64,000 nucleotides of DNA from Halospina denitrificans (lineage in GTDB: Bacteria > Pseudomonadota > Gammaproteobacteria > Pseudomonadales > Oleiphilaceae): assembly GCF_004364635.1 (NCBI RefSeq), contig NZ_SOAX01000003.1, positions 435,538 to 499,537 of the forward strand, written 5' to 3'. Below the pieces are notes generated by a model, which was not told the origin of the DNA, did not search any database, and saw nothing but the letters and a program-made list of their open reading frames with translations. This document shows, piece after piece, positions 24,889-33,697 of this stretch; within the stretch, counting starts at the first letter, position 1; every line of letters starts with the position of its first letter. Both the position numbers and the translations under genes were made by a program.

Positions 24889-26246
24889 TGGATGTTGACC
24901 TCACCAAATGGGACCGTAATTTCAGGCGCGCCCTGCTCGGCGCAGCGGTGGTCTTCGGCCTTCTTGACTACTGGTTCAGCGGCGACAACCTATGGTTCCG
25001 CGCCGGATTTGTCATAACCGTTGCCGGCCTGGTTGGCTATTTCACCAATTTCCTGGCCATCAAGATGCTGTTCCAGCCCAAGCAGGGCCAGGTTCTCGGC
25101 TGGCAGGGGCTGGTGCCCAAGAACAAGGACCAGATCGCAAAGAGTCTTGCCCAGAGCGTTCAGAAACAGCTGCTCTCGCCCGACATCATCCTTGCCTACA
25201 TCCAGGAACGGGACCTGATCGAGTCGGGCACCAACACCATTGCCGACTGGATCGACCGCAACCTGCAGGATCCGGAAGTGCGCACCCGCATCACCCGCCT
25301 GCTGGTGGACCTGATGCAGGACAGGGGGCCGGAGGCCCTCACCCGCTCCATGGATTACGTGGAGGAAGCCCTGAAGGCGGCGGCGCGCAACCCGGAGGCC
25401 ATTGATGCCTGGTGGCAGGAAATCCGCGGGGAAATACAGGCATTCCTGGAATCACCGGAAAACCGGGTCTGGCTCGCCAATAACGCCCGGCAACTGCTAC
25501 AGCAGGAAATTCCCCGGATTTCCGACTGGCTGAACAAAGCTCTGGAGAACTACCTCAGGGAGAAACGGCGGCTGGGCAGTGTCGGTCTTGGCATCAAGAA
25601 CATCTTCTCCTTCGATCAGGACGCCATCAGCCAGATCCTGGAGCGTTTTGCCAGCGACGAGGGTGTCTCGGACGACTTCATGACTCTGCTGGATGCGGTC
25701 GTCGACGAACTTCAGCGCGAGCTGGAATCACCAGAGGTACAGCAGGCAATCCAGGCCCGGCTGGAAACCTGGATTGACCGGGTTGGCACCACCTTCCGGG
25801 ACCGGGTACTGCCCGCCCTGATCAAACAGACCGACAACTACCTCAACGATGAAGCGAACTGGCACCAGATCGAGGAAACGCTCATCAACGCCCTTCAGTG
25901 GACGAAGAAGCAGGCCCTGTCCGTGCTCAATTCCGACGCGGGCCAGGCATGGATTACCCGTGTCATCGAGCGGGCCGTGCACCAGCTGAACGTGACCAAT
26001 CTGGTGGAGGAACAGGTCAAAAGCCTGGACACCGACGAACTGGAAAAGATGGTGCTCGACAACACGGGCGGCAACCTTACCGTTATCCAGGTTCTCGGTG
26101 GCTGCCTGGGGGTGATTGCCGGGACCGTCCAGGTCCACATTGCCTTTGCTGTCCCCATTGGCGGACTGCTTGCCGTGGTCTGGGTAGCCTGGCGGCTCAA
26201 CGAACGCCGGTGTGCGAGGGCAGAGCAGCCCTGGCCGGGAGCTTGA
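24888..26246 (+). CDS. DUF445 family membrane protein
   Basis: This 452-residue protein has the DUF445 plan. N-terminal membrane segments (17-30 and 37-60) lead into the conserved GYFTNFLAIKMLFQP, then about 340 residues of amphipathic helices with repeated LLQQEIPRI-type and WIDR-type segments, and a C-terminal membrane helix (about 410-435) starting GGCLGVIAGTVQV. The function of the family is unknown. It is translationally coupled to the upstream esterase. Confidence 0.86.
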   Translation: MDVDLTKWDRNFRRALLGAAVVFGLLDYWFSGDNLWFRAGFVITVAGLVGYFTNFLAIKMLFQPKQGQVLGWQGLVPKNKDQIAKSLAQSVQKQLLSPDIILAYIQERDLIESGTNTIADWIDRNLQDPEVRTRITRLLVDLMQDRGPEALTRSMDYVEEALKAAARNPEAIDAWWQEIRGEIQAFLESPENRVWLANNARQLLQQEIPRISDWLNKALENYLREKRRLGSVGLGIKNIFSFDQDAISQILERFASDEGVSDDFMTLLDAVVDELQRELESPEVQQAIQARLETWIDRVGTTFRDRVLPALIKQTDNYLNDEANWHQIEETLINALQWTKKQALSVLNSDAGQAWITRVIERAVHQLNVTNLVEEQVKSLDTDELEKMVLDNTGGNLTVIQVLGGCLGVIAGTVQVHIAFAVPIGGLLAVVWVAWRLNERRCARAEQPWPGA

Positions 26247-26302
26247 CGTCCTGGAAAAACGGGGCATCAACGCTCCCGAGCGTCGGATCCTTTTACACAC
26301 AA

Positions 26303-26322
26303 GAGCAGAGTTAAATCTGCTC
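26303..26322 (+). terminator. Hairpin downstream of the DUF445 gene
   Basis: GAGCAGA and TCTGCTC form a perfect 7-base stem around GTTAAA. A second small dyad (ACGCTC/GAGCGT, 26270-26283) with a TTTT at 26291 precedes it. Together they may terminate the upstream operon, but no long T-run follows the better stem; an operator for the next gene is also possible. Confidence 0.35.
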
Positions 26323-26472
26323 GCTGCGGGAAGCATCGTATAGCTCGCCGAAAGCCCGGGGTTTACCGGAATCTGGCTCGAAATTTGTATCTTTCTGGTT
26401 GATGCAGATATTTGGACTGTTATCTGCGGGGTTTTGAACACCCCTTACCAGGGAAAAGGTGCAAAGACAGAC

Positions 26473-27672
26473 ATGAGCTACGACTTCCCTGCCGGCGTCA
26501 GTCGGAATTCCACCAGCTCAGCTCGGGTTCCCCGCGCACTGGTCCCAGCCTTACTGCTTCCTTTACTGACACTGAGCGGATGCCACGACGATTCGTCAGG
26601 CCATAATGATAATCAACCCCCGCAGACACAAACTCTCAGCGGCGTCGTTTACAACGGCCGAGTAGCGGGCGCGACCCTTGTTATCACGGATGACAGCCCG
26701 AGCCAGACACAGCTTCAAACCACGACCGCAGACGATGGCAGTTTCAGCCTGGAGGTTCAAAGCGCCGACCCGAGCTATCGGATCGAGACCAGCAGCGGCA
26801 CACTCAACGGCCAGGACTATCAGGGTCAGTTGGTGGCACTGTGCTCTGACAGCCCCTGCCACGTCACGCCCTATTCCACCGTCGTCGAATCAATGGTCAG
26901 GCTCCATGGTTTCAATACGGGTGATGCAAAAGCCCATCTCTCCAGTCTCCTGCAGTTTGATGGCGACCCATTCGCGCGGGAACTACGTGGCGACCCGGTG
27001 GCTGCGACGGACTGGGATATGGCAGGCGTTCGCAGCGCAATTGATAACGGCAGAAGCCTGCAGTCGTGGGTCACTGACATGCTCGATTGGGTCCAGCAAC
27101 CGGGATCTCCCGCACCCGTCGGACCAACCGATGATGACGGTGGGACCGGGGATGATGGCGGAACCGGAGATGACGGTGGAACCGGGGATGACGGTGGAAC
27201 CGGGGATGACGGTGGAACCGGGGATGACGGTGGAACCGACGATGACGATGGATCCGACGATGACGGTGGGTCCGACGATGACGGTGGGTCCGACGATGAC
27301 GGTGGGTCCGACGATGACGGTGGAACCGGGGATGACGGTGGAACCGGGGATGACGACGGGGACAAGGATGACGACGGGGACAAGGATGACGACGGAGACA
27401 AGGATGACGACGGAGACAAGGATGACGACGGGGACAAGGATAACGACGGGGACAAGGATGACGACGGAGACAAGGATAACGACGGGGACAAGGATAACGA
27501 CGGGGACAAGGATGACGACGGGGACAAGGATAACGACGGGGACAAGGATGACGACGGGGACAAGGATAACGACGGGGACAAGGATAACGACGGGGACAAG
27601 GATGACGACGGGGACGATGACGGCGACGGGGGTAACGGATTCCCCCCTAGCTGGTTCGAGCAATTCTGGTAG
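26473..27672 (+). CDS. Lipoprotein with long Asp/Gly-rich hexapeptide repeat
   Basis: This 399-residue protein has a signal segment with lipobox LLTLSGC near residue 37. It then has a beta-rich domain of about 90 residues ([26 protein letters not shown]) like carboxypeptidase-regulatory domains, and a short helical region. From residue 220 to 387 it consists of hexapeptide repeats: first DDGGTG and DDGGSD, then DDGDKD and DNDGDKD. The alternating Asp pattern resembles calcium-binding loops of thrombospondin-type-3 and EF-hand repeats. The protein ends [10 protein letters not shown] chose the ATG at 26473; a TTG at 26434 extends the frame without a ribosome site. It is probably surface-exposed and calcium-dependent, function unknown. 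Confidence 0.75.
   Translation: MSYDFPAGVSRNSTSSARVPRALVPALLLPLLTLSGCHDDSSGHNDNQPPQTQTLSGVVYNGRVAGATLVITDDSPSQTQLQTTTADDGSFSLEVQSADPSYRIETSSGTLNGQDYQGQLVALCSDSPCHVTPYSTVVESMVRLHGFNTGDAKAHLSSLLQFDGDPFARELRGDPVAATDWDMAGVRSAIDNGRSLQSWVTDMLDWVQQPGSPAPVGPTDDDGGTGDDGGTGDDGGTGDDGGTGDDGGTGDDGGTDDDDGSDDDGGSDDDGGSDDDGGSDDDGGTGDDGGTGDDDGDKDDDGDKDDDGDKDDDGDKDDDGDKDNDGDKDDDGDKDNDGDKDNDGDKDDDGDKDNDGDKDDDGDKDNDGDKDNDGDKDDDGDDDGDGGNGFPPSWFEQFW
27130..27633 (+). repeat. 18-base tandem repeat array inside the lipoprotein gene
   Basis: About 28 units of 18 bases run head to tail with no spacers. There are two main blocks: units of the GATGACGGTGGAACCGGG type (27130-27350) and units of the GATGACGACGGGGACAAG type with AAC/GAC variants (27351-27620). 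The period keeps the frame, so copy number can change by slippage without frameshift. The sharp change of unit between blocks suggests two separate expansions. Confidence 0.9.
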
Positions 27673-27723
27673 GGGAACCGATATCCGTCTGCCCGCAGCT
27701 TCCGGACACATGAGGAATGCGCG

Positions 27724-28110
27724 CTAGGCCTTCTGGCGCTCCTGGAGCAGATCCAGCATCTCGCGTGGATCGACGACAACGGTTTCCTCGTCCGTGGCGG
27801 GAAACACAGCCAGCGTCACGCCATCGGCTTCCATACCGGGAAGCCAGCGCTCGAGCCAGCTCTGGAGGTCCACGGAGTCGGGTGAGCAGTCCGCCCACTC
27901 GCCGGTCGCCCAGTCAGCCGCAAAATCGGGATGGGGCCAGACCGGCAGGCACTGCTCACCGTCAGAGGACATCATGACCATGCCCTTATCGCTGCTCAGG
28001 ATCCAGACGTTCTCCTCGCGCACGATGGTATCGAGCAGGTAATCGTGACGCTCATCGGCGGATTTTCCGGCGACGGCCCTGAAATCCTCGGCACTCAGTG
28101 TATAACTCAT
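27724..28110 (-). CDS. DUF2750 family protein
   Basis: This 128-residue cytosolic protein has the DUF2750 pattern: an N-terminal AEDFRAVAGKSADERHDYLL helix pair, VWILSSDKGMVM, CLPVWPHPDFA and a C-terminal FPATDEETVVVDP. The family has no known function. I chose the ATG at 28110 because GGGAGGG lies five bases upstream; the frame remains open to 28200 without a ribosome site. It converges on the repeat lipoprotein gene and is divergent from hsp20. Confidence 0.82.
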   Translation of the reverse strand: MSYTLSAEDFRAVAGKSADERHDYLLDTIVREENVWILSSDKGMVMMSSDGEQCLPVWPHPDFAADWATGEWADCSPDSVDLQSWLERWLPGMEADGVTLAVFPATDEETVVVDPREMLDLLQERQKA

Positions 28111-28186
28111 AGACCCTCCCAATAATTGCCCTATTGTGCGGGATCGGACGCCAAAACGTAACCGTTGCTCCCAACCGCCTTTCCCA

Positions 28187-28228
28187 TTGACGCCGGTCAA
28201 TATGGAATACCGAGACTGCGCCTACATT
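28187..28228 (+). promoter_or_regulatory. ANR/FNR-like box and -10 of the hsp20-usp operon
   Basis: ATTGACGCCGGTCAAT (28186-28201) contains the TTGAC-N4-GTCAA palindrome, centred at 28193.5. TACATT at 28223-28228 is a 4/6 match to the -10 consensus and predicts a start at about 28235, which places the centre of the box at -41.5, the class II position of FNR-family activators. The leader to the hsp20 ATG would be about 70 bases. Confidence 0.58.
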
Positions 28229-28304
28229 GGAGGCAGTTGGTCTTTGCTCATAACCATGAGAGCCGTCAGGACCTATTACCAGCGATCAAGTGGAGGAATT
28301 CACC

Positions 28305-28856
28305 ATGGAAGCCAAGAAACAGGAACCACAAAAAACAGAGGTTTCGCCCCGCGGTTCCGGCGGGCTCAAGAGCCTGCGTGAAGAAATGAATCACGTATTC
28401 GACCGTTTCAGCAATGCCCAGTGGCCCCTTTTCGGTGGCCGGCGTGCTGATGATGCCCTCTCCGGAAGCATTGGGAGTTTCGACCCATTTGCCAGCATGG
28501 GGATGCCTTCGCTCTGGGGAACGGACTCTGAGCTTGGCCGTGCGGACCTGAGTGAGACCGACGAGGGCTACGAACTGCAACTGGACCTTCCCGGCATGAA
28601 GAAGGACGACATTCAGGTTGACCTTACGGATGGCCTGCTGACCGTTTCCGGGGAGCGCAGCGACGAGCGGGAGGACGAGCGCAAGGGGTATTACTTCAGC
28701 GAACGCTCCTACGGTTCGGTGCGGCGCAGTTTTCGGGTCCCGAATTCCGTGAAGCTCGAGGACGTCAAGGCACAGTTCAGCGATGGAGTGCTCACACTGA
28801 CCATGCCAAAAACCGAAGAAGCCCAGAAAAACGCCCGCAAGATCGAGATCGAATAA
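28305..28856 (+). CDS. Hsp20 / alpha-crystallin family small heat-shock protein
   Basis: This 183-residue chaperone has the alpha-crystallin domain from about residue 85: ADLSETDEGYELQLDLPG, the beta-strand LLTVSGERSDERE and a C-terminal GVLTLTMPK, with the IEIE tail serving as the IxI-type oligomer contact. It holds unfolding proteins soluble. The ATG at 28305 follows GGAGG by eight bases. The gene is 31 bases upstream of a universal stress protein gene and both appear to be driven by the ANR/FNR-like promoter at 28187. No heat-shock sigma-32 promoter was recognised. Confidence 0.92.
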   Translation: MEAKKQEPQKTEVSPRGSGGLKSLREEMNHVFDRFSNAQWPLFGGRRADDALSGSIGSFDPFASMGMPSLWGTDSELGRADLSETDEGYELQLDLPGMKKDDIQVDLTDGLLTVSGERSDEREDERKGYYFSERSYGSVRRSFRVPNSVKLEDVKAQFSDGVLTLTMPKTEEAQKNARKIEIE

Positions 28857-28887
28857 TCTTGCATAGGGCTAAAGGAGAACAGAAGTG

Positions 28888-29355
28888 ATGAGCGATACCC
28901 CTCAGAAACTCCTCGTTGCAGTGGACGGATCAAAAGGTTCAGGCGAAGCCGTTTCCCTGGCCTGCGGACTGGCGAAGCGTCTCGGTGTCCCGGTGGAGCT
29001 CGTCTTTGTTTTCCAGACCGCTTCAGAAGCGCTTATCGGACTTCCCGGTGGCGGCATCAGCCGGGAAGACCGCAAGTTTTTCGTTCCTGGTGCCATTGAA
29101 AAACTGGAAGAGGAAGCCAGTGAAGCCGTTTTCAGAGCCGCCAGAAAGGCTGTTGGTGACGCGGATGTCACCATTGAGGAGAAGACGATTTTTGGTCTCC
29201 CGGCGGACATGCTGCTCAACCACGCCGATGAGGTCCCCGGCGCCATGATTGTGATGGGAAGACGCGGGCACTCGAACGTGACCGAGCTTTTTCTGGGCAG
29301 TGTCAGCCAACGGGTGATTCACAAAGCGAAATGCCCGGTGCTTCTCGCCCCCTGA
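28888..29355 (+). CDS. Universal stress protein, UspA family
   Basis: This is a 155-residue single Usp domain: LLVAVDGSKGSGEAV at the N-terminus with the first ATP-contact Asp, and the nucleotide-binding signature GRRGHSNVTELFLGSVSQRV near 128. This signature predicts an ATP-binding Usp. GGAG lies ten bases before the ATG at 28888; a GTG at 28885 is an equally possible start. Pairing with hsp20 behind an ANR/FNR-like site fits the known low-oxygen induction of some Usp proteins in pseudomonads, which is my inference for this strain. Confidence 0.9.
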   Translation: MSDTPQKLLVAVDGSKGSGEAVSLACGLAKRLGVPVELVFVFQTASEALIGLPGGGISREDRKFFVPGAIEKLEEEASEAVFRAARKAVGDADVTIEEKTIFGLPADMLLNHADEVPGAMIVMGRRGHSNVTELFLGSVSQRVIHKAKCPVLLAP

Positions 29356-29373
29356 GTCGCATTACCGATGCCG

Positions 29374-29395
29374 TCCCACAGATGGACCTGTGGGA
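29374..29395 (+). terminator. Hairpin after the hsp20-usp operon
   Basis: TCCCACAG and CTGTGGGA form a perfect 8-base stem with an ATGGAC loop, 19 bases after the usp stop. There is no immediate T-run, only TTTT about 20 bases later, so termination efficiency is uncertain. Confidence 0.45.
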
Positions 29396-29481
29396 TATCG
29401 CCCGTTGCTTTTGACCTCCATCCCGAATCCGCCTACCCTCCCTCACTCGCAACTCCGCCCGCCACAGTAGCAGGATCCTGA

Positions 29482-29952
29482 ATGACCACGCCCGGCCACA
29501 ACAACCAGGCCCCCTTCTGGGAACTGAAGACGCTGGATGAAATGACGCCGGAGGAATGGGAATCTCTCTGCGATGGCTGCGGACGCTGCTGCACCCATAA
29601 GCTGGAAGACGAGGACACCGGAGACATATTCGCCACCCAGATCGCCTGCCGCCTGCTCGACTGCGAGCAGTGCCTGTGCAGTGACTACCCCAATCGCCTG
29701 GAACAGGTGCCGGACTGCCTTCAGATTACCCCGGAGATCGCCCGCACGGCCAGCTGGCTGCCATCGAGTTGTGCCTATCGGCGCGTCGCGGAAGGACGGG
29801 GCCTGGCCTGGTGGCACCACCTGGTAAGCGGCACACGGGAAACGGTTCATACCGCCGGCATTTCAGTCCGGGGCCGCGTCATGCCGGAGCAGAGCATTGA
29901 TCCGGATGATTATGAGGAACACATCGTCACCTGGATCCAGAACGAACCCTGA
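29482..29952 (+). CDS. YcgN-like cysteine cluster protein (UPF0260)
   Basis: This 156-residue protein has the CxxCxxCC signature CDGCGRCC near residue 33, further cysteines in CRLLDCEQC and CLCSDYP, the CLQITPE segment and the C-terminal [10 protein letters not shown] and LAWWHHL typical of YcgN proteins. The cysteines probably bind zinc or an iron-sulfur cluster. Function is not established. It stands alone between the stress operon and the convergent site-2 protease gene. Confidence 0.9.
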   Translation: MTTPGHNNQAPFWELKTLDEMTPEEWESLCDGCGRCCTHKLEDEDTGDIFATQIACRLLDCEQCLCSDYPNRLEQVPDCLQITPEIARTASWLPSSCAYRRVAEGRGLAWWHHLVSGTRETVHTAGISVRGRVMPEQSIDPDDYEEHIVTWIQNEP

Positions 29953-29957
29953 TCCGC

Positions 29958-31079
29958 TTATGCCTTCAGTTCCATGTGAAGGCTGATGGTACGCAGTACC
30001 CGCTCCCGGTCGATCCACCCCGTGACACGCCCGTTCTCCATCACCGGAATCTGGTTCAGGTTGTGCTCGGTCATCAGCTGCAGCAACTCAGCGGCCCCCG
30101 TGTCCGGGTCGATGTGGATCAGGGTTTCGAGGGGCGTCATGATCTCCTCCACCCGCGTCTCCGGCCACTGGTCACGGTGGATCTTCCGGGCATCACTGAG
30201 ACTCACCAGCCCCAGCATCCGATGCCCGGACGCCACCATGAAGGCACGCTGGCCTGCAGGAAGTACCTGGTTCTGAACCCACTCACTCACTGATGTATGG
30301 GACTCAACGGCGGGGACGTGAGGATCAGCAAGGTCGCGGGCGCGGATACCTGCAAGTCGGTTCTGCAGATTGAAGTTCTGGCCGTGGCCCTCGGCCATGT
30401 TAAGCAGAAACCAGGCAATGAGCATAATCCAGATACCGCCAAGGAAGTTGCCAACCACCAGGATGTTCCACAGCCCCACGCCGAAGAGCCCATAAGCGAC
30501 CAGACGGCCCCCGGCAACGGCAGCACGGACTCCCTTGCCGGCATCACCGGTAACTTTCCAGACCACCGCCCGGAAGACCCGGCCCCCATCCAGAGGGAAT
30601 CCCGGAATAAGGTTAAACAGGGCGACCATCATATTGATCATGGCCAGCCAGCCAAACCCGACGGCCACCGGCTCATACCACTGGCTCGCAACCCCGGACA
30701 GGACCGAAAAGACCAGCGCCAGCACAAAGCTGACAATGGGCCCGGCGACGGCAATCCAGAACTCATCCGTGGCGTTCTCACTGTCCTTGTTGAGCTGGGC
30801 AATGCCACCGAAGATGAACAGCGTAATCGCGCTCACCGGCACGCCCCGCTTGATGGCGACCAGGCTGTGGCCAAGTTCGTGAGCAACGATGGACGCGAAG
30901 AACGTCAGTGCCGTGAACAACGATGTCACGAGCGCTTCCATCATCGTCCAGTCCGGGTACTCCCGTTGCAGACCCGCCGTCATGGTGATCATCAGCAACG
31001 CAAAGATGATCAGCCAGCTGGCGTGAACCTCAATGCGGATGCCACGGAAATGGCCCAACAACAGTACGGACTTGAACAT
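29958..31079 (-). CDS. Site-2 protease family membrane metalloprotease with CBS domains
   Basis: This 373-residue protein has the S2P core: HELGH in VAHELGHSLVAIKRG (near 60) binds zinc with the Asp of PGFPLDGGRVF (near 155), within six or so membrane helices. The C-terminal 120 residues form a CBS pair (VEEIMTPLETLIHI and QIPVMENGRVTGW), which in this subfamily may sense nucleotides. Such proteases cut membrane substrates such as anti-sigma factors; no candidate is adjacent. AAGGAG lies about 11 bases before the chosen ATG at 31079; the frame extends to 31112. Confidence 0.9.
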   Translation of the reverse strand: MFKSVLLLGHFRGIRIEVHASWLIIFALLMITMTAGLQREYPDWTMMEALVTSLFTALTFFASIVAHELGHSLVAIKRGVPVSAITLFIFGGIAQLNKDSENATDEFWIAVAGPIVSFVLALVFSVLSGVASQWYEPVAVGFGWLAMINMMVALFNLIPGFPLDGGRVFRAVVWKVTGDAGKGVRAAVAGGRLVAYGLFGVGLWNILVVGNFLGGIWIMLIAWFLLNMAEGHGQNFNLQNRLAGIRARDLADPHVPAVESHTSVSEWVQNQVLPAGQRAFMVASGHRMLGLVSLSDARKIHRDQWPETRVEEIMTPLETLIHIDPDTGAAELLQLMTEHNLNQIPVMENGRVTGWIDRERVLRTISLHMELKA

Positions 31080-31214
31080 GCGGGTGTTTTCTCCTTTTGA
31101 TTCACTGTACAACCGGATCAGCCAATAGTGTAGCCGCGATCATGTTTCACCAAAACGCGGAACCAAGTATGCTTTCGCGTAAATTCAATGCCCCGCAAGG
31201 GAGCCTTCCCAGTA

Positions 31215-31778
31215 ATGGATGAAACAAAGGATAACGGCTGGGGGCCTTTGTCAGCACTGCCGGGAAATCCATTGATCTGGGTGCTGATCCTCGGCGAGCT
31301 GTTTGTATTCACCGCCCTCTTCGCATTCTACGGCGGCGCGCGCGCTGCGGAGCCCCAAATATTCCAGGCCTCGCAGCGCATGCTGGATCCTCTTGCCGGC
31401 GGTATCAACACCATGGTGCTGCTCACCAGCGGTCTTTTTGCTGCCCTGGCGATTGAGGCTCTGGCGCGGGATGAAGTCAGTCTTTGCCGGAGATGGCTCA
31501 CCAGCGCAATAGGCCTCGGCTCAGTGTTCTGCGCCGTAAAGATCTGGGAATACTGGGACAAGATCAGCCAGGGCCTGATGCCGGACACCAATACCTTTTT
31601 CACCTACTACTACATGCTGACCGGTTTCCATTTCATCCACGTGGTCGTCGGCCTTGTCCTCCTGGCACTGGTCCTGCGCTTCACCTCCATGGAGAACGTT
31701 GAGACCGCAGCCGCCTTCTGGCACATGGTGGACCTGATCTGGATCTTCCTTTACCCACTGCTCTATCTGTTGCGCTGA
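31215..31778 (+). CDS. Haem-copper oxidase subunit III / NorE-like protein
   Basis: This 187-residue membrane protein has five hydrophobic segments and subunit III landmarks: ILGELFVFTALFAFY, GINTMVLLTSGLF, a TFFTYYYMLTGFHFIHV segment, and the closing AFWHMVDLIWIFLYPLLYL. The short five-helix form matches NorE-type proteins linked to nitric oxide reductase. I chose the ATG at 31215, with AAGGGAG 11 bases upstream. The paired small protein follows three bases later, but no catalytic norB/norC or subunit I gene is in the window, so it could equally serve a terminal oxidase encoded elsewhere. Confidence 0.82.
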   Translation: MDETKDNGWGPLSALPGNPLIWVLILGELFVFTALFAFYGGARAAEPQIFQASQRMLDPLAGGINTMVLLTSGLFAALAIEALARDEVSLCRRWLTSAIGLGSVFCAVKIWEYWDKISQGLMPDTNTFFTYYYMLTGFHFIHVVVGLVLLALVLRFTSMENVETAAAFWHMVDLIWIFLYPLLYLLR

Positions 31779-31781
31779 ACC

Positions 31782-32084
31782 ATGACGACGAACCTGCCCG
31801 GACAACGACGGCTGCTCCAGACCTGGCTCATTCTCATGGTGCTGACCGGCGTCTCCATGATCGGCGCTCTCATCCCCATGGGTGAAGACGGCAATCGTCT
31901 GGCGTGGACAGGCGTCCTGATGATCATTGCCGCTGCCTACTACAAGGCCCACCGAATCGTGATGGTCTACCTGAACCTGCGGGCATCCTCACCAGGATGG
32001 AAGGGGGGACTCATCGCCTACCTGATGCTGACGACCCTGGTGATTCTGGGAAGCTATATGCTCAGTGAACCCGGGTTTCCATAA
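31782..32084 (+). CDS. Cytochrome oxidase subunit IV / NorF-like small membrane protein
   Basis: This 100-residue protein has three membrane helices (about 11-32, 38-56 and 72-92), with WLILMVLTGVSM and AYYKAHRIVMVYLNLR between the second and third. It resembles subunit-IV-like proteins that accompany the short NorE-type subunit III, which lies three bases upstream. These proteins probably assist assembly or stability of haem-copper enzymes. Confidence 0.78.
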   Translation: MTTNLPGQRRLLQTWLILMVLTGVSMIGALIPMGEDGNRLAWTGVLMIIAAAYYKAHRIVMVYLNLRASSPGWKGGLIAYLMLTTLVILGSYMLSEPGFP

Positions 32085-32105
32085 GACCACCTACCCTTCT
32101 CTCGG

Positions 32106-33143
32106 TCAGCCGCTGAACATCAGCCCCACGCCCAGGAGGTAGAGCACCATGATCGCCAGACTCTCGGCGCCGATTCCCCCAACACCATACCGTTCCCGGC
32201 GGATCAGGCCCATGATCAGTATGGCGGCCATCAGCAGGGTCAGGGTCACCCAGCGCTCCATATCAGTGGACATGGTGTGGTAGATCGAGCCGTCCCTGTA
32301 GGCGATGTCCGAGGCCGCCATGAAGAGCGTGTCGAAGGCATTGCCACCGATGATGCCGCCCACCGCCAGCGTCAGCGCCCCTCGCCTTACCGCCGCAATC
32401 GAGGTCACCAGTTCCGGGATGGAAGTACTGATCGCGGTGAGCAGAACGCCGACAACGGTCTGGCTCAACCCAGCCTCAGTACTGATTGTGGTGGCCGCCG
32501 GTTCCAGCACCAGGCCGGCCAACCCGAGCGTTGCCATCAACACGGCAAACTCCGTCCAGAGGCGGAGCAGCGGCGGTAATCGGCTCATGGCCTCCGGCTT
32601 GTCCTCCCGGGTATCCCCGGTGATGGAAGGGCGCCACATCGGGCTTTCCCAGGCGCCCTGGATCAGCTGGGTACCATAGAGATAGAAGCCAAGCAGTATC
32701 GGGGTAACCGGATGGATGTGCCAGAAGGTGACATCCGGCAGATTCGGCGCCAGAACGATCAATGATAAGAGCGCAATCAGCAGCCCGTTCTGCATCATGT
32801 TTGGAGCAGAAGCTGCGGCATGCTCCAGGTTGGCCCGCCGGTAGGCCATATCGGCAATCGCCAGGAAAAAGGTCTGTACCGCGATGCCGCCCAGGGCGTT
32901 ACTGACCGCCAATTCCGGGTGCCCCCGGTACGCCGCCGTCACTGAGAGTACCGAACCGGACAGCGAGGTGGCCGCCCCCAGCAGCACGGCTCCGGCCGTC
33001 GCCTCACCGAGGCCCGTGCGATCGGCAAGCTGGTCCACCACCCGGGTAATGCGCGTCCCCGCGATCGTAATGACCAGTGCACAGACGCTGAACACCAGGA
33101 CTCCCTGTAGCAGAGTCCAGCTGTCAGGGTTGAAAATCGCCAC
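32106..33143 (-). CDS. Sodium/calcium exchanger-like cation antiporter
   Basis: This 345-residue protein has the two inverted repeats of the CaCA superfamily. The alpha motifs are GAATSLSGSVLSVTA near 55 and AISTSIPELVTSIAAVRRG with GGIIGGNAFDTLF near 240-265, each in a pair of membrane helices, for about ten helices in all. The first repeat has lost the usual acidic residue (Leu-Ser-Gly in place of a Pro-Glu pair), so ion selectivity is uncertain. It converges on the NorF-like gene. Confidence 0.82.
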   Translation of the reverse strand: MAIFNPDSWTLLQGVLVFSVCALVITIAGTRITRVVDQLADRTGLGEATAGAVLLGAATSLSGSVLSVTAAYRGHPELAVSNALGGIAVQTFFLAIADMAYRRANLEHAAASAPNMMQNGLLIALLSLIVLAPNLPDVTFWHIHPVTPILLGFYLYGTQLIQGAWESPMWRPSITGDTREDKPEAMSRLPPLLRLWTEFAVLMATLGLAGLVLEPAATTISTEAGLSQTVVGVLLTAISTSIPELVTSIAAVRRGALTLAVGGIIGGNAFDTLFMAASDIAYRDGSIYHTMSTDMERWVTLTLLMAAILIMGLIRRERYGVGGIGAESLAIMVLYLLGVGLMFSG

Positions 33144-33202
33144 CAGCGTCCTCCAGTTTCCGCAGTGCGTACTTTTCCCTAAGGGAGCTCAAGCAAGGGA
33201 GC

Positions 33203-33526
33203 TCACATTCCCTTTGCTCTTTCGGCACGACATTCATCGGAACCCATTTCAAATTCCCGACAGGGCCACGGGCGGTTTTCATAGATCGTACACATGAACG
33301 TCTCCCGATCCAAAGCGGAGCACCAACCATCCTCCAGACGCAACATGGTTTCACCCCCCCACTTATCGACAGCGATATGCCGTTCAGGAACACCGGTGTC
33401 GGAAATAATCATGACCTCTAAACGGCAGCAGCAAGCCCGACAATTTGAACAGGAAATCTCAGGTTCGGTTACATTCTTTGCGGGAATAGTCATCGATCTA
33501 TCGTCATTATCTGAGTTGGCTGTCAT
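33203..33526 (-). CDS. YkgJ-like cysteine cluster protein
   Basis: This protein of about 107 residues has the CxxCxxCC-type cluster CSNCRACCC and later cysteines in WCSALDRETFMCTIYENRPWPCREFE, the YkgJ (UPF0153) pattern, which probably binds zinc or iron-sulfur. I chose the ATG at 33526, which has AAGG just upstream; a GTG at 33538 and an ATG at 33493 are alternatives. It is not part of an evident operon. Confidence 0.8.
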   Translation of the reverse strand: MTANSDNDDRSMTIPAKNVTEPEISCSNCRACCCRLEVMIISDTGVPERHIAVDKWGGETMLRLEDGWCSALDRETFMCTIYENRPWPCREFEMGSDECRAERAKGM

Positions 33527-33554
33527 TGCTGCCTTCACGCTTGAGGGCTTGGGC

Positions 33555-33582
33555 GTCGTCTGTCTGTAACCGTACAGACGAC
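33555..33582. repeat. Inverted repeat at the edge of the low-GC polyketide island
   Basis: GTCGTCTGT and ACAGACGAC form a perfect 9-base inverted repeat around a 10-base loop. It lies between the YkgJ-like gene and the type III polyketide synthase gene, where base composition drops. It could be an operator, a terminator stem or a boundary remnant; no direct-repeat partner was found at the other end. Confidence 0.45.
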
Positions 33583-33697
33583 ACTTTGGCTTAAGTTTAT
33601 TCTTATTTCATCGGACGATCATTTCTACCGTCGCCAGTGCCAATACAGCTCACGCTTCACGCTGAGCTGCTGGTTGCGATCAATCTGCGAGAATAGC

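Noticed and set aside
27130-27633. Possible CRISPR array or mini-satellite outside genes
   Set aside because: The units are 18 bases, contiguous without spacers and keep one open frame with a lipobox upstream, so this is a coding repeat.
26678-27779. Long open frames in other frames and on the minus strand over the repeat
   Set aside because: An 18-base period is a multiple of three, so a stop-free unit keeps all frames open; these lack ribosome sites and signal sequences.
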